A stretch of 64,000 nucleotides of DNA from Bacteroidales bacterium (GTDB lineage Bacteria; Bacteroidota; Bacteroidia; Bacteroidales; F082), in assembly GCA_900769945.1 (NCBI GenBank), contig CAAGIO010000010.1, positions 3,024-67,023 on the forward strand. The letters are read 5' to 3'. The notes below the pieces were generated by a model that saw only the letters and a list, made by a program, of their open reading frames with translations, searched no databases and had not been told where the DNA came from. Below, one piece after another: positions 16,666 to 25,720 of the stretch. A program made the position numbers and the translations under genes. Within the stretch, counting starts at the first letter, position 1, and each line of letters starts with the position of its first letter.

Positions 16666-17622
16666 ATGGAAAATATTAGGGACATAGCGATACAAGTTAT
16701 TGATAATGAAGCAAATTCAATCCTTGGGCTAAAGCATTTGCTTACTGAAGACTTCACAAAAGTTGTGGAGTTGATATATAATTCCAAGGGTAATGTCATT
16801 GTTTCTGGCATTGGGAAGAGTGCGAACATAGGTCAGAAAATCGTTGCGACGCTCAATTCCACGGGCACCACCGCGGTGTTCATGCATGCTGCGGACGCCA
16901 TTCACGGGGATCTTGGGATAATTCGCGATGACGATGTGGTGGTGATAATCTCAAAAAGCGGGGAGACGCCGGAGATAAAAGTCCTTATACCGTTAATAAA
17001 AATAAGGAAGAACAAGCTCATCGCCATTGTTGGCAACCGCAACTCTTATCTTGCCACGCAGGCCGACTACGTTCTTGACACCACGGTGCCGTGCGAGGCG
17101 TGTCCTAACAACCTTGCGCCCACGAGCAGCACCACGGCGCAACTCGTCATGGGCGATGCGATGGCGGTGGCACTGCTGAAGATGCGCGGATTCACTGCCC
17201 AAGACTTCGCGAAGTTCCACCCCGGAGGCGCACTCGGAAAACGCCTCTACCTCACCGTCGGCGACCTCTATGTCAAAAACGGACTCCCCAAAGTGCAGCC
17301 CGACGACATCATGACACAGGCCATCATCGAGATTTCACAGAAGATGCTTGGAGCCACCGCCGTGATAGAGAACGACAGGCTCGTCGGCATTGTCACCGAC
17401 GGCGACCTACGCAGAATGCTGATGAAACACCCTAATATTGAGAGTGTACATGTAAAAGACATCATGACAAACAACCCCACCACGGTGGATAAAGGCACTC
17501 TCGCCGCCGACGCACTAAACATCATGCAGCACAGGAAGATTTCCGTTCTGCCCGTGATGGAGGACGACAAATATATTGGAATGATTCATATTCACGACAT
17601 CATCAAGGAGGGGATAATTTAA
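16666..17622 (+). CDS. kdsD: Arabinose-5-phosphate isomerase (KdsD/KpsF type)
   Basis: It interconverts ribulose 5-phosphate and arabinose 5-phosphate, the first step towards the lipopolysaccharide sugar Kdo. The N-terminal SIS domain has IVSGIGKSANIGQKIVATLN, VVIISKSGETPEI and TSSTTAQLVMGDAMAVALL, then the family-specific FAKFHPGGALGKRLYL. Two CBS domains follow in the C-terminal half (from about residue 200). The length, 318 residues, is normal. The ATG at 16666 (MENIRDIAI) is chosen; a TTG 39 bases upstream is in frame but less likely. lptB starts two bases after the stop, so both belong to one lipopolysaccharide operon. Confidence 0.94.
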   Translation: MENIRDIAIQVIDNEANSILGLKHLLTEDFTKVVELIYNSKGNVIVSGIGKSANIGQKIVATLNSTGTTAVFMHAADAIHGDLGIIRDDDVVVIISKSGETPEIKVLIPLIKIRKNKLIAIVGNRNSYLATQADYVLDTTVPCEACPNNLAPTSSTTAQLVMGDAMAVALLKMRGFTAQDFAKFHPGGALGKRLYLTVGDLYVKNGLPKVQPDDIMTQAIIEISQKMLGATAVIENDRLVGIVTDGDLRRMLMKHPNIESVHVKDIMTNNPTTVDKGTLAADALNIMQHRKISVLPVMEDDKYIGMIHIHDIIKEGII

Positions 17623-17623
17623 G

Positions 17624-18361
17624 ATGCTACTAAGGACAGACACATTAATAAAAAGGTATAAACAGCGCACCGTTGTCAAAGGCGTCAGCCTTGAGGTGAG
17701 CCAAGGCGAGATTGTGGGACTTCTCGGTCCCAACGGAGCCGGAAAGACCACCACATTCTACATGATTGTCGGACTGATAAAGCCTTTTTCCGGGCATGTC
17801 TTCTTAGACAACGTTGACATCACGAAATACCCGATGTACAAGAGGGCGCAACTTGGAATAGGTTATCTTGCTCAAGAGGCCTCCGTCTTCCGGCAGATGT
17901 CGGTCGAAGACAACATCTATTCCGTGATGCAGTTCAAGGAAGGCATGACGAAGGCACAGAGGCAGGATAAGCTCGAGTCGCTGCTCGATGAGTTCGGGCT
18001 GCAGCACATCAGGAAGAGCAAGGGCATACAGCTCTCCGGAGGCGAACGCCGTCGCTGCGAGATAGCACGCGCATTGGCCATCGACCCTAAATTCATCCTT
18101 CTTGACGAGCCTTTCGCCGGCGTTGACCCTATTGCAGTGGAAGACATACAGAAAGTGGTAGCGAAACTCAAGACAAAAAACATAGGCGTCCTAATCACAG
18201 ACCATAACGCTAACGAGACTCTGTCAATAACCGACAGGGCTTACCTCGTGTTCGAAGGCACACTGCTGAAAGCCGGCACACCGGAGGAGCTCGCCAACGA
18301 CCCAGTGGTAAGAAGCCATTATCTCGGCTCTAACTTCGAGTTAAGGAAGAAGGATTTCTAA
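17624..18361 (+). CDS. lptB: Lipopolysaccharide export ABC transporter ATP-binding protein LptB
   Basis: The cytoplasmic ATPase of the LptB2FG complex, which extracts lipopolysaccharide from the inner membrane and drives it across the Lpt bridge. Walker A is LLGPNGAGKTTTFYMIVGLI, the Q-loop lies near LAQEASVFRQMSVEDNIY, the signature motif is LSGGERRRCEIARALA, and Walker B is FILLDEPFAGVDPIAVEDI with the H-loop at LITDHN. The QEASVFRQ stretch and the FAGVDP segment distinguish LptB from other ABC ATPases. The length, 245 residues, is right. It ends one base before the convergent M16 peptidase stop. Confidence 0.96.
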   Translation: MLLRTDTLIKRYKQRTVVKGVSLEVSQGEIVGLLGPNGAGKTTTFYMIVGLIKPFSGHVFLDNVDITKYPMYKRAQLGIGYLAQEASVFRQMSVEDNIYSVMQFKEGMTKAQRQDKLESLLDEFGLQHIRKSKGIQLSGGERRRCEIARALAIDPKFILLDEPFAGVDPIAVEDIQKVVAKLKTKNIGVLITDHNANETLSITDRAYLVFEGTLLKAGTPEELANDPVVRSHYLGSNFELRKKDF

Positions 18362-18362
18362 C

Positions 18363-19604
18363 CTACTCCATACCATTGAATATCAACATATTGATATTAT
18401 CTTCGCAGTATATCTCGTTGGCAACATCCATAAGCTCGTCTGACGTGATGCTCTGTAACTTCGTTATCGTCTCCGACAGCGTCTCAATATGTTCCTCGTA
18501 AAACGCGGACCTTGTAATACCAAGAAGCTCATTCATTCCCGACTCATTGCTTAACGCCACTTGTCCGATAAGTTGTTTTTTAGCATTTGACAGCTGCAAG
18601 GTGCCGAGCCTTTGTGTCTTAAGTTTGTCGAGTTCCTTAAACACCAGTTCAATGGCGCGTTCACGCGAATGTGGGTCAACGCCCATATACACAGCGAAGT
18701 TTCCCGTATCGGAATACGCATTGTATTGTGATTCAATGGTGTAAGCGAAGCCATATTTTTCCCGGATATTAAGGTTAAGGCGTGTGTTCATGCCCGGTCC
18801 TCCAAGGATATTGTTCAGAAGAATCATCTTCAGCTTCCTATCGTCATTATAATGATAGGCGAGTCCACCGATTATCACATGAGTAAGATGGCTTTTTCGT
18901 TCCTCCTCCTTTGTCACGGACGTATTAGGTTTGAAGGGCACTCTGTTATAAGGCAGTGCAGAGCCTTGATAATCACTGAAGTATTTCTTTGCAAGGTTAT
19001 AAAAATCCTCAAAGGAGATATCACCAATGCAGGCGAGCACCATTCTATCAGGAGAATAATGGTTTCTCTGGAATCCCATGATATCGTTACGGGAGTAATG
19101 TTCCACGAGGTCGATGGTACCCAAGATGTTACGTCCGAGTTGATGTCCTCTATATATGATGTTCTCGAACTCATCGAAGATCTCGTCAGATGGGGTGTCG
19201 CGGTAGGAGTTTATCTCATCGAGAATCACTTCTTTCTCTTTCTCCATCTCATTTTCAGGGAAGATGCTGTTGAACATCACGTCAGCGAAGAGGTCCATAG
19301 CCTTGCTTATATGTTCTTTGAGGAAAGAGGCGTGGACACATGTCTCCTCCTTGGTAGTGAATGCGTTAAGGTCGCCGCCAACGTTTTCCAGACAGCTGAG
19401 GATATGATACGCCTTACGATGTTTCGTCCCTTTAAAGATAAGGTGCTCGATAAAATGGGCGAGACCATTCTCGTCCTCAAGCTCATCACGCATCCCCACG
19501 TTCACCATGAGAGCTATATGTGACAATTCACCAGCCCTACGCCGGTGAATTATCTTCATTCCATTAACTAATACTGATTGTGAGATTATTTCCTCTTTCG
19601 ACAT
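18363..19604 (-). CDS. M16 family zinc metallopeptidase
   Basis: An insulinase/processing-peptidase-like protein of 413 residues. The inverted zinc motif HxxEH appears as LAHFIEHLIFKGTKHRKAYH, and the distal zinc-ligand Glu lies in the VHASFLKEHISKAMDLFADV and KEKEVILDEINSYRD region about 75 residues later, as in the active subfamily. A second, inactive M16C-type half follows, with a glycine-rich segment (NNILGGPGMNTRLNLNIREK) that contacts substrate in homologues. There is no signal peptide, so it should be cytoplasmic, unlike many paired periplasmic M16 proteins. It lies three bases downstream of a lipoprotein gene. The substrate is unknown. Confidence 0.92.
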   Translation of the reverse strand: MSKEEIISQSVLVNGMKIIHRRRAGELSHIALMVNVGMRDELEDENGLAHFIEHLIFKGTKHRKAYHILSCLENVGGDLNAFTTKEETCVHASFLKEHISKAMDLFADVMFNSIFPENEMEKEKEVILDEINSYRDTPSDEIFDEFENIIYRGHQLGRNILGTIDLVEHYSRNDIMGFQRNHYSPDRMVLACIGDISFEDFYNLAKKYFSDYQGSALPYNRVPFKPNTSVTKEEERKSHLTHVIIGGLAYHYNDDRKLKMILLNNILGGPGMNTRLNLNIREKYGFAYTIESQYNAYSDTGNFAVYMGVDPHSRERAIELVFKELDKLKTQRLGTLQLSNAKKQLIGQVALSNESGMNELLGITRSAFYEEHIETLSETITKLQSITSDELMDVANEIYCEDNINMLIFNGME

Positions 19605-19607
19605 ATC

Positions 19608-20336
19608 CTATCTCGCATTATTCCAGAAAGAGTCAGACGACCCCTTGTCCACACTCATCTTTTCCAAATCTTTCTTTCCCAACCAGTTATCGTTCTCGGC
19701 AAGTCCGTCAAGATCACCGATGACGCGATAAGTGTTCTTAGGATAAATTGTTGTATCACCGAGGTTCTCATTCATAAGGACGGCTATTTTAAAGTCCTTT
19801 ATTCCTTTATCTGTATAGGTCCCGCTTAAAATCATCGTTTGTTTGACAAAGAACCCGTGCGGTGTTCCTTCCATGGAGAAGAAATAGCTGAAGTTGTTGC
19901 CATTTCCAGTCATATACATATTAGGTATTGTCTCCTCGTACCAGTCGCCCGACTCACCCATCTCAGGATCCCACTGCTTTGAATAATACCTCATGCTCTT
20001 ATTTGCGGTATATTCGAAAGCCATATATTTGTCGGAGAAGAACACCGTTGAGTCTTCGACGTTATAGCCCGGATCGTATGAAGCACAGAGCAGGGCATGA
20101 GGCTTTGAGACATAACCATTGTTAAGTTTCACAGGGTTATCCCCTTCGTAAATGTTCATCACCAGCGAAATCTCGTCTCTTAACTCGTCAGGCAGCGATG
20201 AGGAAGGGATAGAGCTCACCACATACTGCGACTCCTCCTGCTCATCATTATTATTTTTATTTCCACATGAAGCCATCAAAAAGACGACCGACAACGACAG
20301 CAAACTGACAATCAATGATTTTGCAAATTTTTTCAT
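19608..20336 (-). CDS. Lipoprotein of unknown function
   Basis: The N-terminus MKKFAKSLIVSLLSLSVVFL is followed by MASC, a lipobox with Cys at residue 24, then a low-complexity acidic linker (GNKNNNDEQEE). The mature part is rich in aromatic residues and Asp/Asn, with YFFSMEGTPHGFFVKQTMIL and a C-terminal segment YRVIGDLDGLAENDNWLGKK. It looks like a beta-rich envelope protein. I do not recognise a named family. It precedes the M16 peptidase gene by three bases and is transcribed from minus-strand TAATTTTG at 20359-20366. Confidence 0.75.
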   Translation of the reverse strand: MKKFAKSLIVSLLSLSVVFLMASCGNKNNNDEQEESQYVVSSIPSSSLPDELRDEISLVMNIYEGDNPVKLNNGYVSKPHALLCASYDPGYNVEDSTVFFSDKYMAFEYTANKSMRYYSKQWDPEMGESGDWYEETIPNMYMTGNGNNFSYFFSMEGTPHGFFVKQTMILSGTYTDKGIKDFKIAVLMNENLGDTTIYPKNTYRVIGDLDGLAENDNWLGKKDLEKMSVDKGSSDSFWNNAR

Positions 20337-20358
20337 ATTTTTTCTTCTTTTCGAGGTG

Positions 20359-20366
20359 CAAAATTA
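20359..20366 (-). promoter_or_regulatory. -7 promoter element of lipoprotein-M16 operon
   Basis: Minus-strand TAATTTTG fits TAnnTTTG, 22 bases before the ATG at 20336. Confidence 0.5.
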
Positions 20367-20441
20367 ATCTTTTTCCGGATAGGCAGAAGAAATTTTACAA
20401 TTTTTAACATAATAAAATAATCGGGGTTCAAAAACGTTTTG

Positions 20442-20449
20442 TATTTTTG
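20442..20449 (+). promoter_or_regulatory. -7 promoter element of the outer-membrane protein-waaA-M17 operon
   Basis: Plus-strand TATTTTTG followed by CAAC, 16 bases upstream of the ATG at 20466. Confidence 0.6.
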
Positions 20450-20465
20450 CAACAAATAATAAAAT

Positions 20466-21233
20466 ATGAGGAAGAGCATTCTACTAATAGCATTTTTCAT
20501 TGTTTTACCGCTTATGGTGAAGGCGCAGAAAGACATCACGAAAGAGAAAATCTCCACATGGATGTTTCAGGTTTCATATTCGTACCAGTTTCCCGGCATG
20601 GACACCAAGACGTTGTATGGTGAGAACAACACCATCGGGGGAGGAGTATATTATAAGACCGACAAGAACTGGATGTTCAGTTTCAACGGCAGCTTCATAT
20701 CAGGCAACAAGGTGAACCTTACGAGGCAGGAGCTTTTCGGCAGCATTCTTGACGCCAATGGTGAGATTATCACGGGTGACGGCATTTATGGCAGTTACGC
20801 CTTGTTTGAGAGGGGTGCGCATTTTCAGGGCAAGGTCGGCAAGGTGTTCCCCGTACTTTCACCGAATAAGAACTGCGGGTTTTTCGTTTCCGGAGGATTA
20901 GGATACCTTTTCAACAGGATAAGATGTGAGTTTGGTTCCTACGCCTCGCCACCGCCGGCACTCAGCGGAGACTACCGTTACGGCTACGACAGGATGCGCG
21001 GCGGATTCGCATGGTCGGCAGAAGCCGGATACCTCTTCCTCAGCAACTCACGAGTGCTGAACTTCTCGCTCTCATTCGAGATAATACAAGCCTACACAAA
21101 GCCGATGCGCGAATGGGACTTCAACCTCATGATGAAAGACACCAACAACTACATTGACCAGTACATGGGCATACGTCTCTCTATCTACATTCCTACATAC
21201 CGACGCATGCCCGCCGAATACTATTATCATTGA
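20466..21233 (+). CDS. Outer-membrane beta-barrel protein next to waaA
   Basis: A signal peptide (MRKSILLIAFFIVLPLMVKA, then Q) leads a 255-residue protein with alternating aromatic and polar strands: WMFQVSYSYQFPGMDTKTLY, GGGVYYKTDKNWMFSFNGSF, KNCGFFVSGGLGYLF, WSAEAGYLFLSNSRVLNFSL and a C-terminal strand YMGIRLSIYIPTYRR. This is the pattern of a small outer-membrane barrel. It is upstream of waaA with only two bases between them. Linkage to lipopolysaccharide core assembly suggests an envelope role, but no function can be read from sequence. Confidence 0.75.
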   Translation: MRKSILLIAFFIVLPLMVKAQKDITKEKISTWMFQVSYSYQFPGMDTKTLYGENNTIGGGVYYKTDKNWMFSFNGSFISGNKVNLTRQELFGSILDANGEIITGDGIYGSYALFERGAHFQGKVGKVFPVLSPNKNCGFFVSGGLGYLFNRIRCEFGSYASPPPALSGDYRYGYDRMRGGFAWSAEAGYLFLSNSRVLNFSLSFEIIQAYTKPMREWDFNLMMKDTNNYIDQYMGIRLSIYIPTYRRMPAEYYYH

Positions 21234-21235
21234 TT

Positions 21236-22456
21236 ATGCGCTTGTTATACTCTTTGGGAATACGCTGCTACAGCCTCTTCATCAAGATAGCGGCAGTCTT
21301 TGGAAACAACAAAGCAAGGCTCTGGGTAAATGGCAGGAGAAGCATCTGGGAAAGACTCTCATCACAAGACCCTGACAGCCAATGGATTTGGATGCACGTC
21401 GCCTCCCTCGGAGAATTTGAACAAGGACTCCCAATCATTGAGGCATTACGACAAAAGTACCCTAAATATAAGGTGCTCCTCACCTTCTTCTCCCCTTCCG
21501 GATACGAGATTAAGAAGAACTTCCCTCTCGCCGACATTGTGGCGTACATGCCTCAAGACACCTTGAAGAACGCAAGAAGACTTGTGGCAAACTTCAACAT
21601 CAAAGCCGTCTTCTTCGTGAAATATGAGTTCTGGTTCAATTACATCAAAGTACTGAAAGACAACGATATACCTCTATATTACATCTCCACCCTACTGCGA
21701 CCGGACCAATATTTTTTCAAGCCTTGGGGCATCTGGTTCAGGAGACAGCTCGGTAACGTGACACATTTCTTCACACAAAACAAAAAGACCGCCGAACTGC
21801 TATATAATATAGGTATCGACAACGCGAGCATTGCCGGCGACACCCGCTTCGACAGGGTCTATTCTATCGCCAAACAAGCGAAACGATTCCCTGAGATAGA
21901 GGCTTTCATCGGTGAAAGAAAATGTATCATCGCCGGAAGCAGCTGGCCGTCAGACGAGAAACTGCTTTATCACTTCGTCAACAACCTACCCGACGACTAT
22001 TGCTTCATCATCGCTCCTCACGACATCTCCGACACACACGTCAAACAGATAGAATCACAACTCACAAGCTACCAGCTTTACACCAACTTAGACACAAACA
22101 GACCATCAAAAACCTTAATAATCAACACTATAGGTATTCTATCCAAAATATACAGGTACGCTCGTTTCGCTTATATCGGCGGCGGATTCTACGAGGGAAT
22201 ACACAACACACAAGAGGCGATAGTGTTTGACATTCCCGTTGTCTTCGGACAGAAATACCACAATTTCACGGAAGCTGTCGAGCTCGTCGCATCGGAAGGC
22301 GCATTCACAATAAACAACAAAGAGGAGCTTGAAAGAATCTTCAGCAAGCTGATGAACGACGAGGATTTCTACAATAAGGCATCACAGACATGCCACACTT
22401 ACGTCTCACAAAAGGTGGGCGCGACAGAAATAATAATGAGAACAATAAAACTATAA
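21236..22456 (+). CDS. waaA: 3-deoxy-D-manno-octulosonic acid (Kdo) transferase WaaA
   Basis: A GT30 glycosyltransferase that adds Kdo to lipid A precursor at the inner membrane. Seen features: an N-terminal membrane-associated segment (RLLYSLGIRCYSLF), IWMHVASLGEFEQGLPIIEA with the catalytic Glu in GEF, VLLTFFSPSGYEI, VKYEFWFNYI, IIAGSSWPSDEKLLYHF, and AYIGGGFYEGIHNTQEAIVF at the nucleotide-sugar site. The length, 406 residues, is normal. The true start is the ATG at 21236; a TTG six bases upstream is rejected. With kdsD and lptB about 3 kb away it forms a loose lipopolysaccharide neighbourhood. Confidence 0.94.
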   Translation: MRLLYSLGIRCYSLFIKIAAVFGNNKARLWVNGRRSIWERLSSQDPDSQWIWMHVASLGEFEQGLPIIEALRQKYPKYKVLLTFFSPSGYEIKKNFPLADIVAYMPQDTLKNARRLVANFNIKAVFFVKYEFWFNYIKVLKDNDIPLYYISTLLRPDQYFFKPWGIWFRRQLGNVTHFFTQNKKTAELLYNIGIDNASIAGDTRFDRVYSIAKQAKRFPEIEAFIGERKCIIAGSSWPSDEKLLYHFVNNLPDDYCFIIAPHDISDTHVKQIESQLTSYQLYTNLDTNRPSKTLIINTIGILSKIYRYARFAYIGGGFYEGIHNTQEAIVFDIPVVFGQKYHNFTEAVELVASEGAFTINNKEELERIFSKLMNDEDFYNKASQTCHTYVSQKVGATEIIMRTIKL

Positions 22457-22458
22457 AT

Positions 22459-23886
22459 ATGAGAACTACCATAAGATTCAGAAACGACGATAAGGTGAAG
22501 GCCAAGGTCTTCATTCTTGACAATATTGAAAACATCTCACAGCTTTGCCTCAACAGCAACGAGGAGGAATATGTGAGGAAGACATACGGAGAGTCGAACA
22601 GCGACATCATCACAATAAACCGATACACAGAATGTATCTATCTCTTTTTCATTGACATACAAGATGAGAGCAAGAGCATGGAGGAATGTCGCAAGAGAGG
22701 GCACGAGATATGCAGGAGTCTTAACAAGAGTAGAGAGCAGGAGGTGTTGATAAAGACCATCGGGGTGAGACGCTGCGTCAAGATGTGGACTGCGGAAGGC
22801 ATCATGCTTTCAAATTACAAGTTCGACAAATACCAGAGCCAATCCAAGGCTAACAGCCTGAGCACCATTTATTTTCTGGAAGGCACGGCATGCGATGACT
22901 GTGTAGAGAAGCAGAACATCACCGTTGAGGCTACGCTGATGGCGCGCGACCTTGTCAATGAGCCTGTCAACCATCTGAATGCTGAGCGGCTTGCCGAGAC
23001 GATCAGTGAGAGGATCAGAGAGGTGGGCGGCAGTGCCGAGATTTTTAACAAGAAAAAGATTGAGGCGTTAAAGATGGGCGGAATACTTGCAGTCAATGCC
23101 GGCAGTGTTGACGAGCCCACATTCACCATCTTAGAGTGGGCACCGGACAACGCGGTGAACGACAAGCCTATAGTGCTGATAGGCAAAGGCATAGTGTTCG
23201 ATACCGGAGGATACAACCTTAAGGGCTCACAGTCAATGAGTAACATGAAGGACGACATGGCTGGTGCTGCCACAGTAGCCTGTGCCATTTATGCTGCCGC
23301 AAAATCGAGGCTGCCGATACACCTGATAGCCTTAGTGCCTGCCACCGACAACCGCATCGACGGCAACGCACACGTCACAGGCGACATCATCACTATGTTT
23401 GACGGCACCACCGTTGAAGTGCTGAACACCGACGCCGAAGGCCGCCTCATCCTCGCCGACGCACTGGCATACGCCAAGAAATACAACCCGCTGTTAGTCC
23501 TCGACTTCGCCACCCTGACAGGTGCTGCTTCAAACGCCTTTGGCCCTTACGCCACCGCCGTCATGGAGAAGAACGCAGGCGACTTCTTCAATATGATAGA
23601 GTCCGCGGGCGAAAAAGTGCATGAACGCATAGTGAGGCTTCCTCTCTGGGAAGAATACGGCAAACTCATAAAGTCGGATGTCGCCGACATAAAGAACACT
23701 GGAGGCAAGTTCGGTGGCGCTATCAACGCCGGCAAGTTCCTTGAGCATTTCACCGACTACCCGTGGATTCATTTCGACATAGCAGGCCCGGCATTCATTG
23801 ACAGCGCCGACACGTACAGAAGCGCAGGAGGTACAGGTGTTCACGTCAGGACACTGATGAGGTTCTTCAGAGACTTTTGCAAATAA
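22459..23886 (+). CDS. M17 leucyl aminopeptidase family protein
   Basis: A cytosolic metallo-aminopeptidase that removes N-terminal residues from peptides. The C-terminal catalytic domain has IGKGIVFDTGGYNLKGSQSM, MKDDMAGAATVACAIYAAAK, and the metal/bicarbonate site VEVLNTDAEGRLILADALAY (NTDAEGRL is the family signature). LDFATLTGAASNAFGPYATA and GGTGVHVRTLMRF complete the domain. The N-terminal domain (first about 160 residues) is divergent. I start at 22459 (MRTTIRFRND), three bases after waaA; the frame is open further upstream, inside waaA. Confidence 0.93.
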   Translation: MRTTIRFRNDDKVKAKVFILDNIENISQLCLNSNEEEYVRKTYGESNSDIITINRYTECIYLFFIDIQDESKSMEECRKRGHEICRSLNKSREQEVLIKTIGVRRCVKMWTAEGIMLSNYKFDKYQSQSKANSLSTIYFLEGTACDDCVEKQNITVEATLMARDLVNEPVNHLNAERLAETISERIREVGGSAEIFNKKKIEALKMGGILAVNAGSVDEPTFTILEWAPDNAVNDKPIVLIGKGIVFDTGGYNLKGSQSMSNMKDDMAGAATVACAIYAAAKSRLPIHLIALVPATDNRIDGNAHVTGDIITMFDGTTVEVLNTDAEGRLILADALAYAKKYNPLLVLDFATLTGAASNAFGPYATAVMEKNAGDFFNMIESAGEKVHERIVRLPLWEEYGKLIKSDVADIKNTGGKFGGAINAGKFLEHFTDYPWIHFDIAGPAFIDSADTYRSAGGTGVHVRTLMRFFRDFCK

Positions 23887-23950
23887 AACGCACCAAGCCA
23901 TTATGCCCCAATGACATAGACAAAGCCGTGAGGGGCTTCAAGAAAAATAT

Positions 23951-23990
23951 AAGAGCTGCCAGACTAAAAACAAGTTTGACAGCTCTTTTC
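23951..23990. terminator. Bidirectional Rho-independent terminator
   Basis: Arms AAGAGCTGCCAGACT (23951-23965) and AGTTTGACAGCTCTT (23973-23987) pair over 15 positions with two G-T wobbles around a short A-rich loop, with T residues after and A residues before. It separates the convergent M17 peptidase and kinase genes. Confidence 0.85.
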
Positions 23991-23992
23991 AA

Positions 23993-24949
23993 CTAATCCT
24001 TCTCTAAAAGATTATAACGCTCATTAATCTCATTTGTCTTTTCGAGTGAGCGTTGTGTCCAGACATCAAAGACAGCATAGTGCAGAGGGTCATTCTGCGG
24101 ATAAAGGCTCATGAAGGAGTCGCGGGTACGCCAAGAGTCATGTATCAAAGGATTTAAGATTTCATACACTTCAAAAAAAGTATTTGCTCCAGTTTCTTCC
24201 AAAGCCTTATCCCACGAGGCGAAATAGGCATCAAGTCGGGCGTTGACATCAGCAAGGGCTTGTTCCTGCTGCATAGACGCGGACTTTTGTTCATGGCGGA
24301 CAAGAAAGAATCCGACACACATCAGGGACAAAAGCAGACAAACGACAGAGATACGGCCTATCCATTTCGAGCAGCGCATCCAAAAACGCTGTAAGACATT
24401 AGGGAAGAACAATCGAAACAGGTGTGACATCTGTTTAGCATCAGCCATGCTGTCGTCGGTCACGCACAAGCCGAAGTCTATCAGCTTGAGATACTTACCG
24501 TCGCGAGTAACGAGGATGTTATCAAGTTTCAGGTCATGGTGTTCCAGCTGCATGCTCTCCATATAATCCCTGACATCCTTCAATTGGTTCCACAGGCGCA
24601 ATTTTGCTGCGTAAGTAGGGCGTGTGGCGAGCCATTGTCCAAGTGTTGTTCCGTCCACATATTCGATAACGATGCAGCGTCCGACATAAGGGACATCCTC
24701 TATCGAATAGGTCTCGACAATATTTGGGTGATGTAGGAGGAAGCCGATATGGAACTCACGTTCTTGAAGGAGCCGGTAGTCGGTAAGGTTTTGGCAGTCG
24801 TAGCTCAAGGATTTCAGCACGAACCATCTTCCATAACGTTTAGCGCGATACAACACATTACGCTTACGTGCTTGGATAAGCGTTATCTCCGTCCATAAGG
24901 CGGTGAACTCTTCGGGGTTCAAGAAATCAGAGGTGGTTTCGGCTGTCAT
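23993..24949 (-). CDS. Atypical membrane-anchored Hanks-type Ser/Thr kinase
   Basis: The 318-residue protein contains a small kinase domain: a VLK lysine at residue 46, alpha-C glutamates near residues 63-65, hinge EYVDGTTL, catalytic loop LEHHDLKLDNILV (HHD in place of HRD, Asp139, Asn144) and DFGL at 158-161. The N-lobe lacks a clear GxGxxG loop. The C-lobe ends soon after DFG with no recognisable APE segment. A membrane helix follows at about 199-219 (ISVVCLLLSLMCVGFFLVRH), then an about 100-residue domain of unknown fold, probably periplasmic. It overlaps the upstream gene by four bases (ATGA), a strong sign of a functional pair. Active-site Lys, Asp and DFG are kept, so activity is possible. 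Confidence 0.82.
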   Translation of the reverse strand: MTAETTSDFLNPEEFTALWTEITLIQARKRNVLYRAKRYGRWFVLKSLSYDCQNLTDYRLLQEREFHIGFLLHHPNIVETYSIEDVPYVGRCIVIEYVDGTTLGQWLATRPTYAAKLRLWNQLKDVRDYMESMQLEHHDLKLDNILVTRDGKYLKLIDFGLCVTDDSMADAKQMSHLFRLFFPNVLQRFWMRCSKWIGRISVVCLLLSLMCVGFFLVRHEQKSASMQQEQALADVNARLDAYFASWDKALEETGANTFFEVYEILNPLIHDSWRTRDSFMSLYPQNDPLHYAVFDVWTQRSLEKTNEINERYNLLEKD

Positions 24950-25557
24950 AATATCTCAACACTATTTAAGCCATGTTTGCTGCCAGCCACGTATGAGGTA
25001 GTAGGCATGCCGCACCTCACTAGTCTGTCAAGATACATAGGCTGTCCCACAAAGAAACACGCAGCATCAAAGCGGTCGCCAGGAAGTAGCTTGCTGTTCT
25101 CCTGTTGCTCCACCTCAAAGCTAAGGTCTCCCAAATAGCGCACCACACATTTGCGGTTGGGCAGCCACGAAAGCAACAAACGGTCACCGACATGTAAATC
25201 ATCGACGCGAATGCCCTCACCCGGAAAAGAATGCGACTCCACTCCACCTGTGAACGCTAAATATGACAAATAGTCGTCCCAATCAGCATAACCGAGATAC
25301 CTCGTCAATATCGTGAGCGTCGTCCTGTGCACCGTCTCTCCGGAATCAACATACCCCCAAAGTCGTTTCAAAGTGGAGGATGAAAGATTGTCATGCGTCT
25401 TATTCCATACTTCCATAGATAACATATCAAAATCTGAAGGGGAACATAAGCGACCCCCGAAGCGTTTCTCTACATCTAAACGCAGTTGCATTACTTCTGG
25501 ACTTGATTTCTGCATAAACTGTCTGACTATATCGATTATTCTAAAAAACATTAACAA
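24946..25557 (-). CDS. Kinase-partner protein with N-terminal SSTLKRLWGY-type domain
   Basis: A 203-residue soluble protein. Its first half has a helical segment seen in many Bacteroidota proteins of unknown role: VEKRFGGRLCSPSDFDMLSM, then LSSSTLKRLWGYVDSG, then TLTILTRYLGYADWDDYL. It resembles a small DNA- or protein-binding helical bundle. The second half looks like an OB/SH3-like beta barrel (VGDRLLLSWLPNRKCVVRYL). The four-base overlap with the kinase gene implies joint function, perhaps as a phosphorylation target or DNA-binding output of the kinase; that role is inference. The promoter lies within an inverted-repeat region near 25691. An alternative ATG is two codons downstream. Confidence 0.7.
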   Translation of the reverse strand: MLMFFRIIDIVRQFMQKSSPEVMQLRLDVEKRFGGRLCSPSDFDMLSMEVWNKTHDNLSSSTLKRLWGYVDSGETVHRTTLTILTRYLGYADWDDYLSYLAFTGGVESHSFPGEGIRVDDLHVGDRLLLSWLPNRKCVVRYLGDLSFEVEQQENSKLLPGDRFDAACFFVGQPMYLDRLVRCGMPTTSYVAGSKHGLNSVEIL

Positions 25558-25645
25558 CCATACATTAAATAATCGCTCTCAATAAAACAATTTCAAAAAG
25601 TCGCAACAGAAACAGCAATCCAACTAATTCAGATTCAAAAGTTTC

Positions 25646-25720
25646 TTGCACATGTGTATTGTTCTATTGTCGTACATACTATTTATGCGACAAAGATACA
25701 GAAAAACCACATGTGCACAA
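25646..25720. promoter_or_regulatory. Nested inverted repeats around the kinase-operon promoter
   Basis: TGCACATGTG (25647-25656) is inverted as CACATGTGCA (25708-25717), and inside it TTGTCG (25667-25672) is inverted as CGACAA (25688-25693). The minus-strand -7 element TATCTTTG (25691-25698) lies inside the outer arms and overlaps the inner one. Such symmetry is typical of operators read by dimeric regulators. A leader of about 130 nt follows. Confidence 0.5.

Noticed and set aside
18852..19523. Plus-strand frame inside the M16 peptidase
   Set aside because: Antisense shadow of the HxxEH region; no independent motif or promoter.
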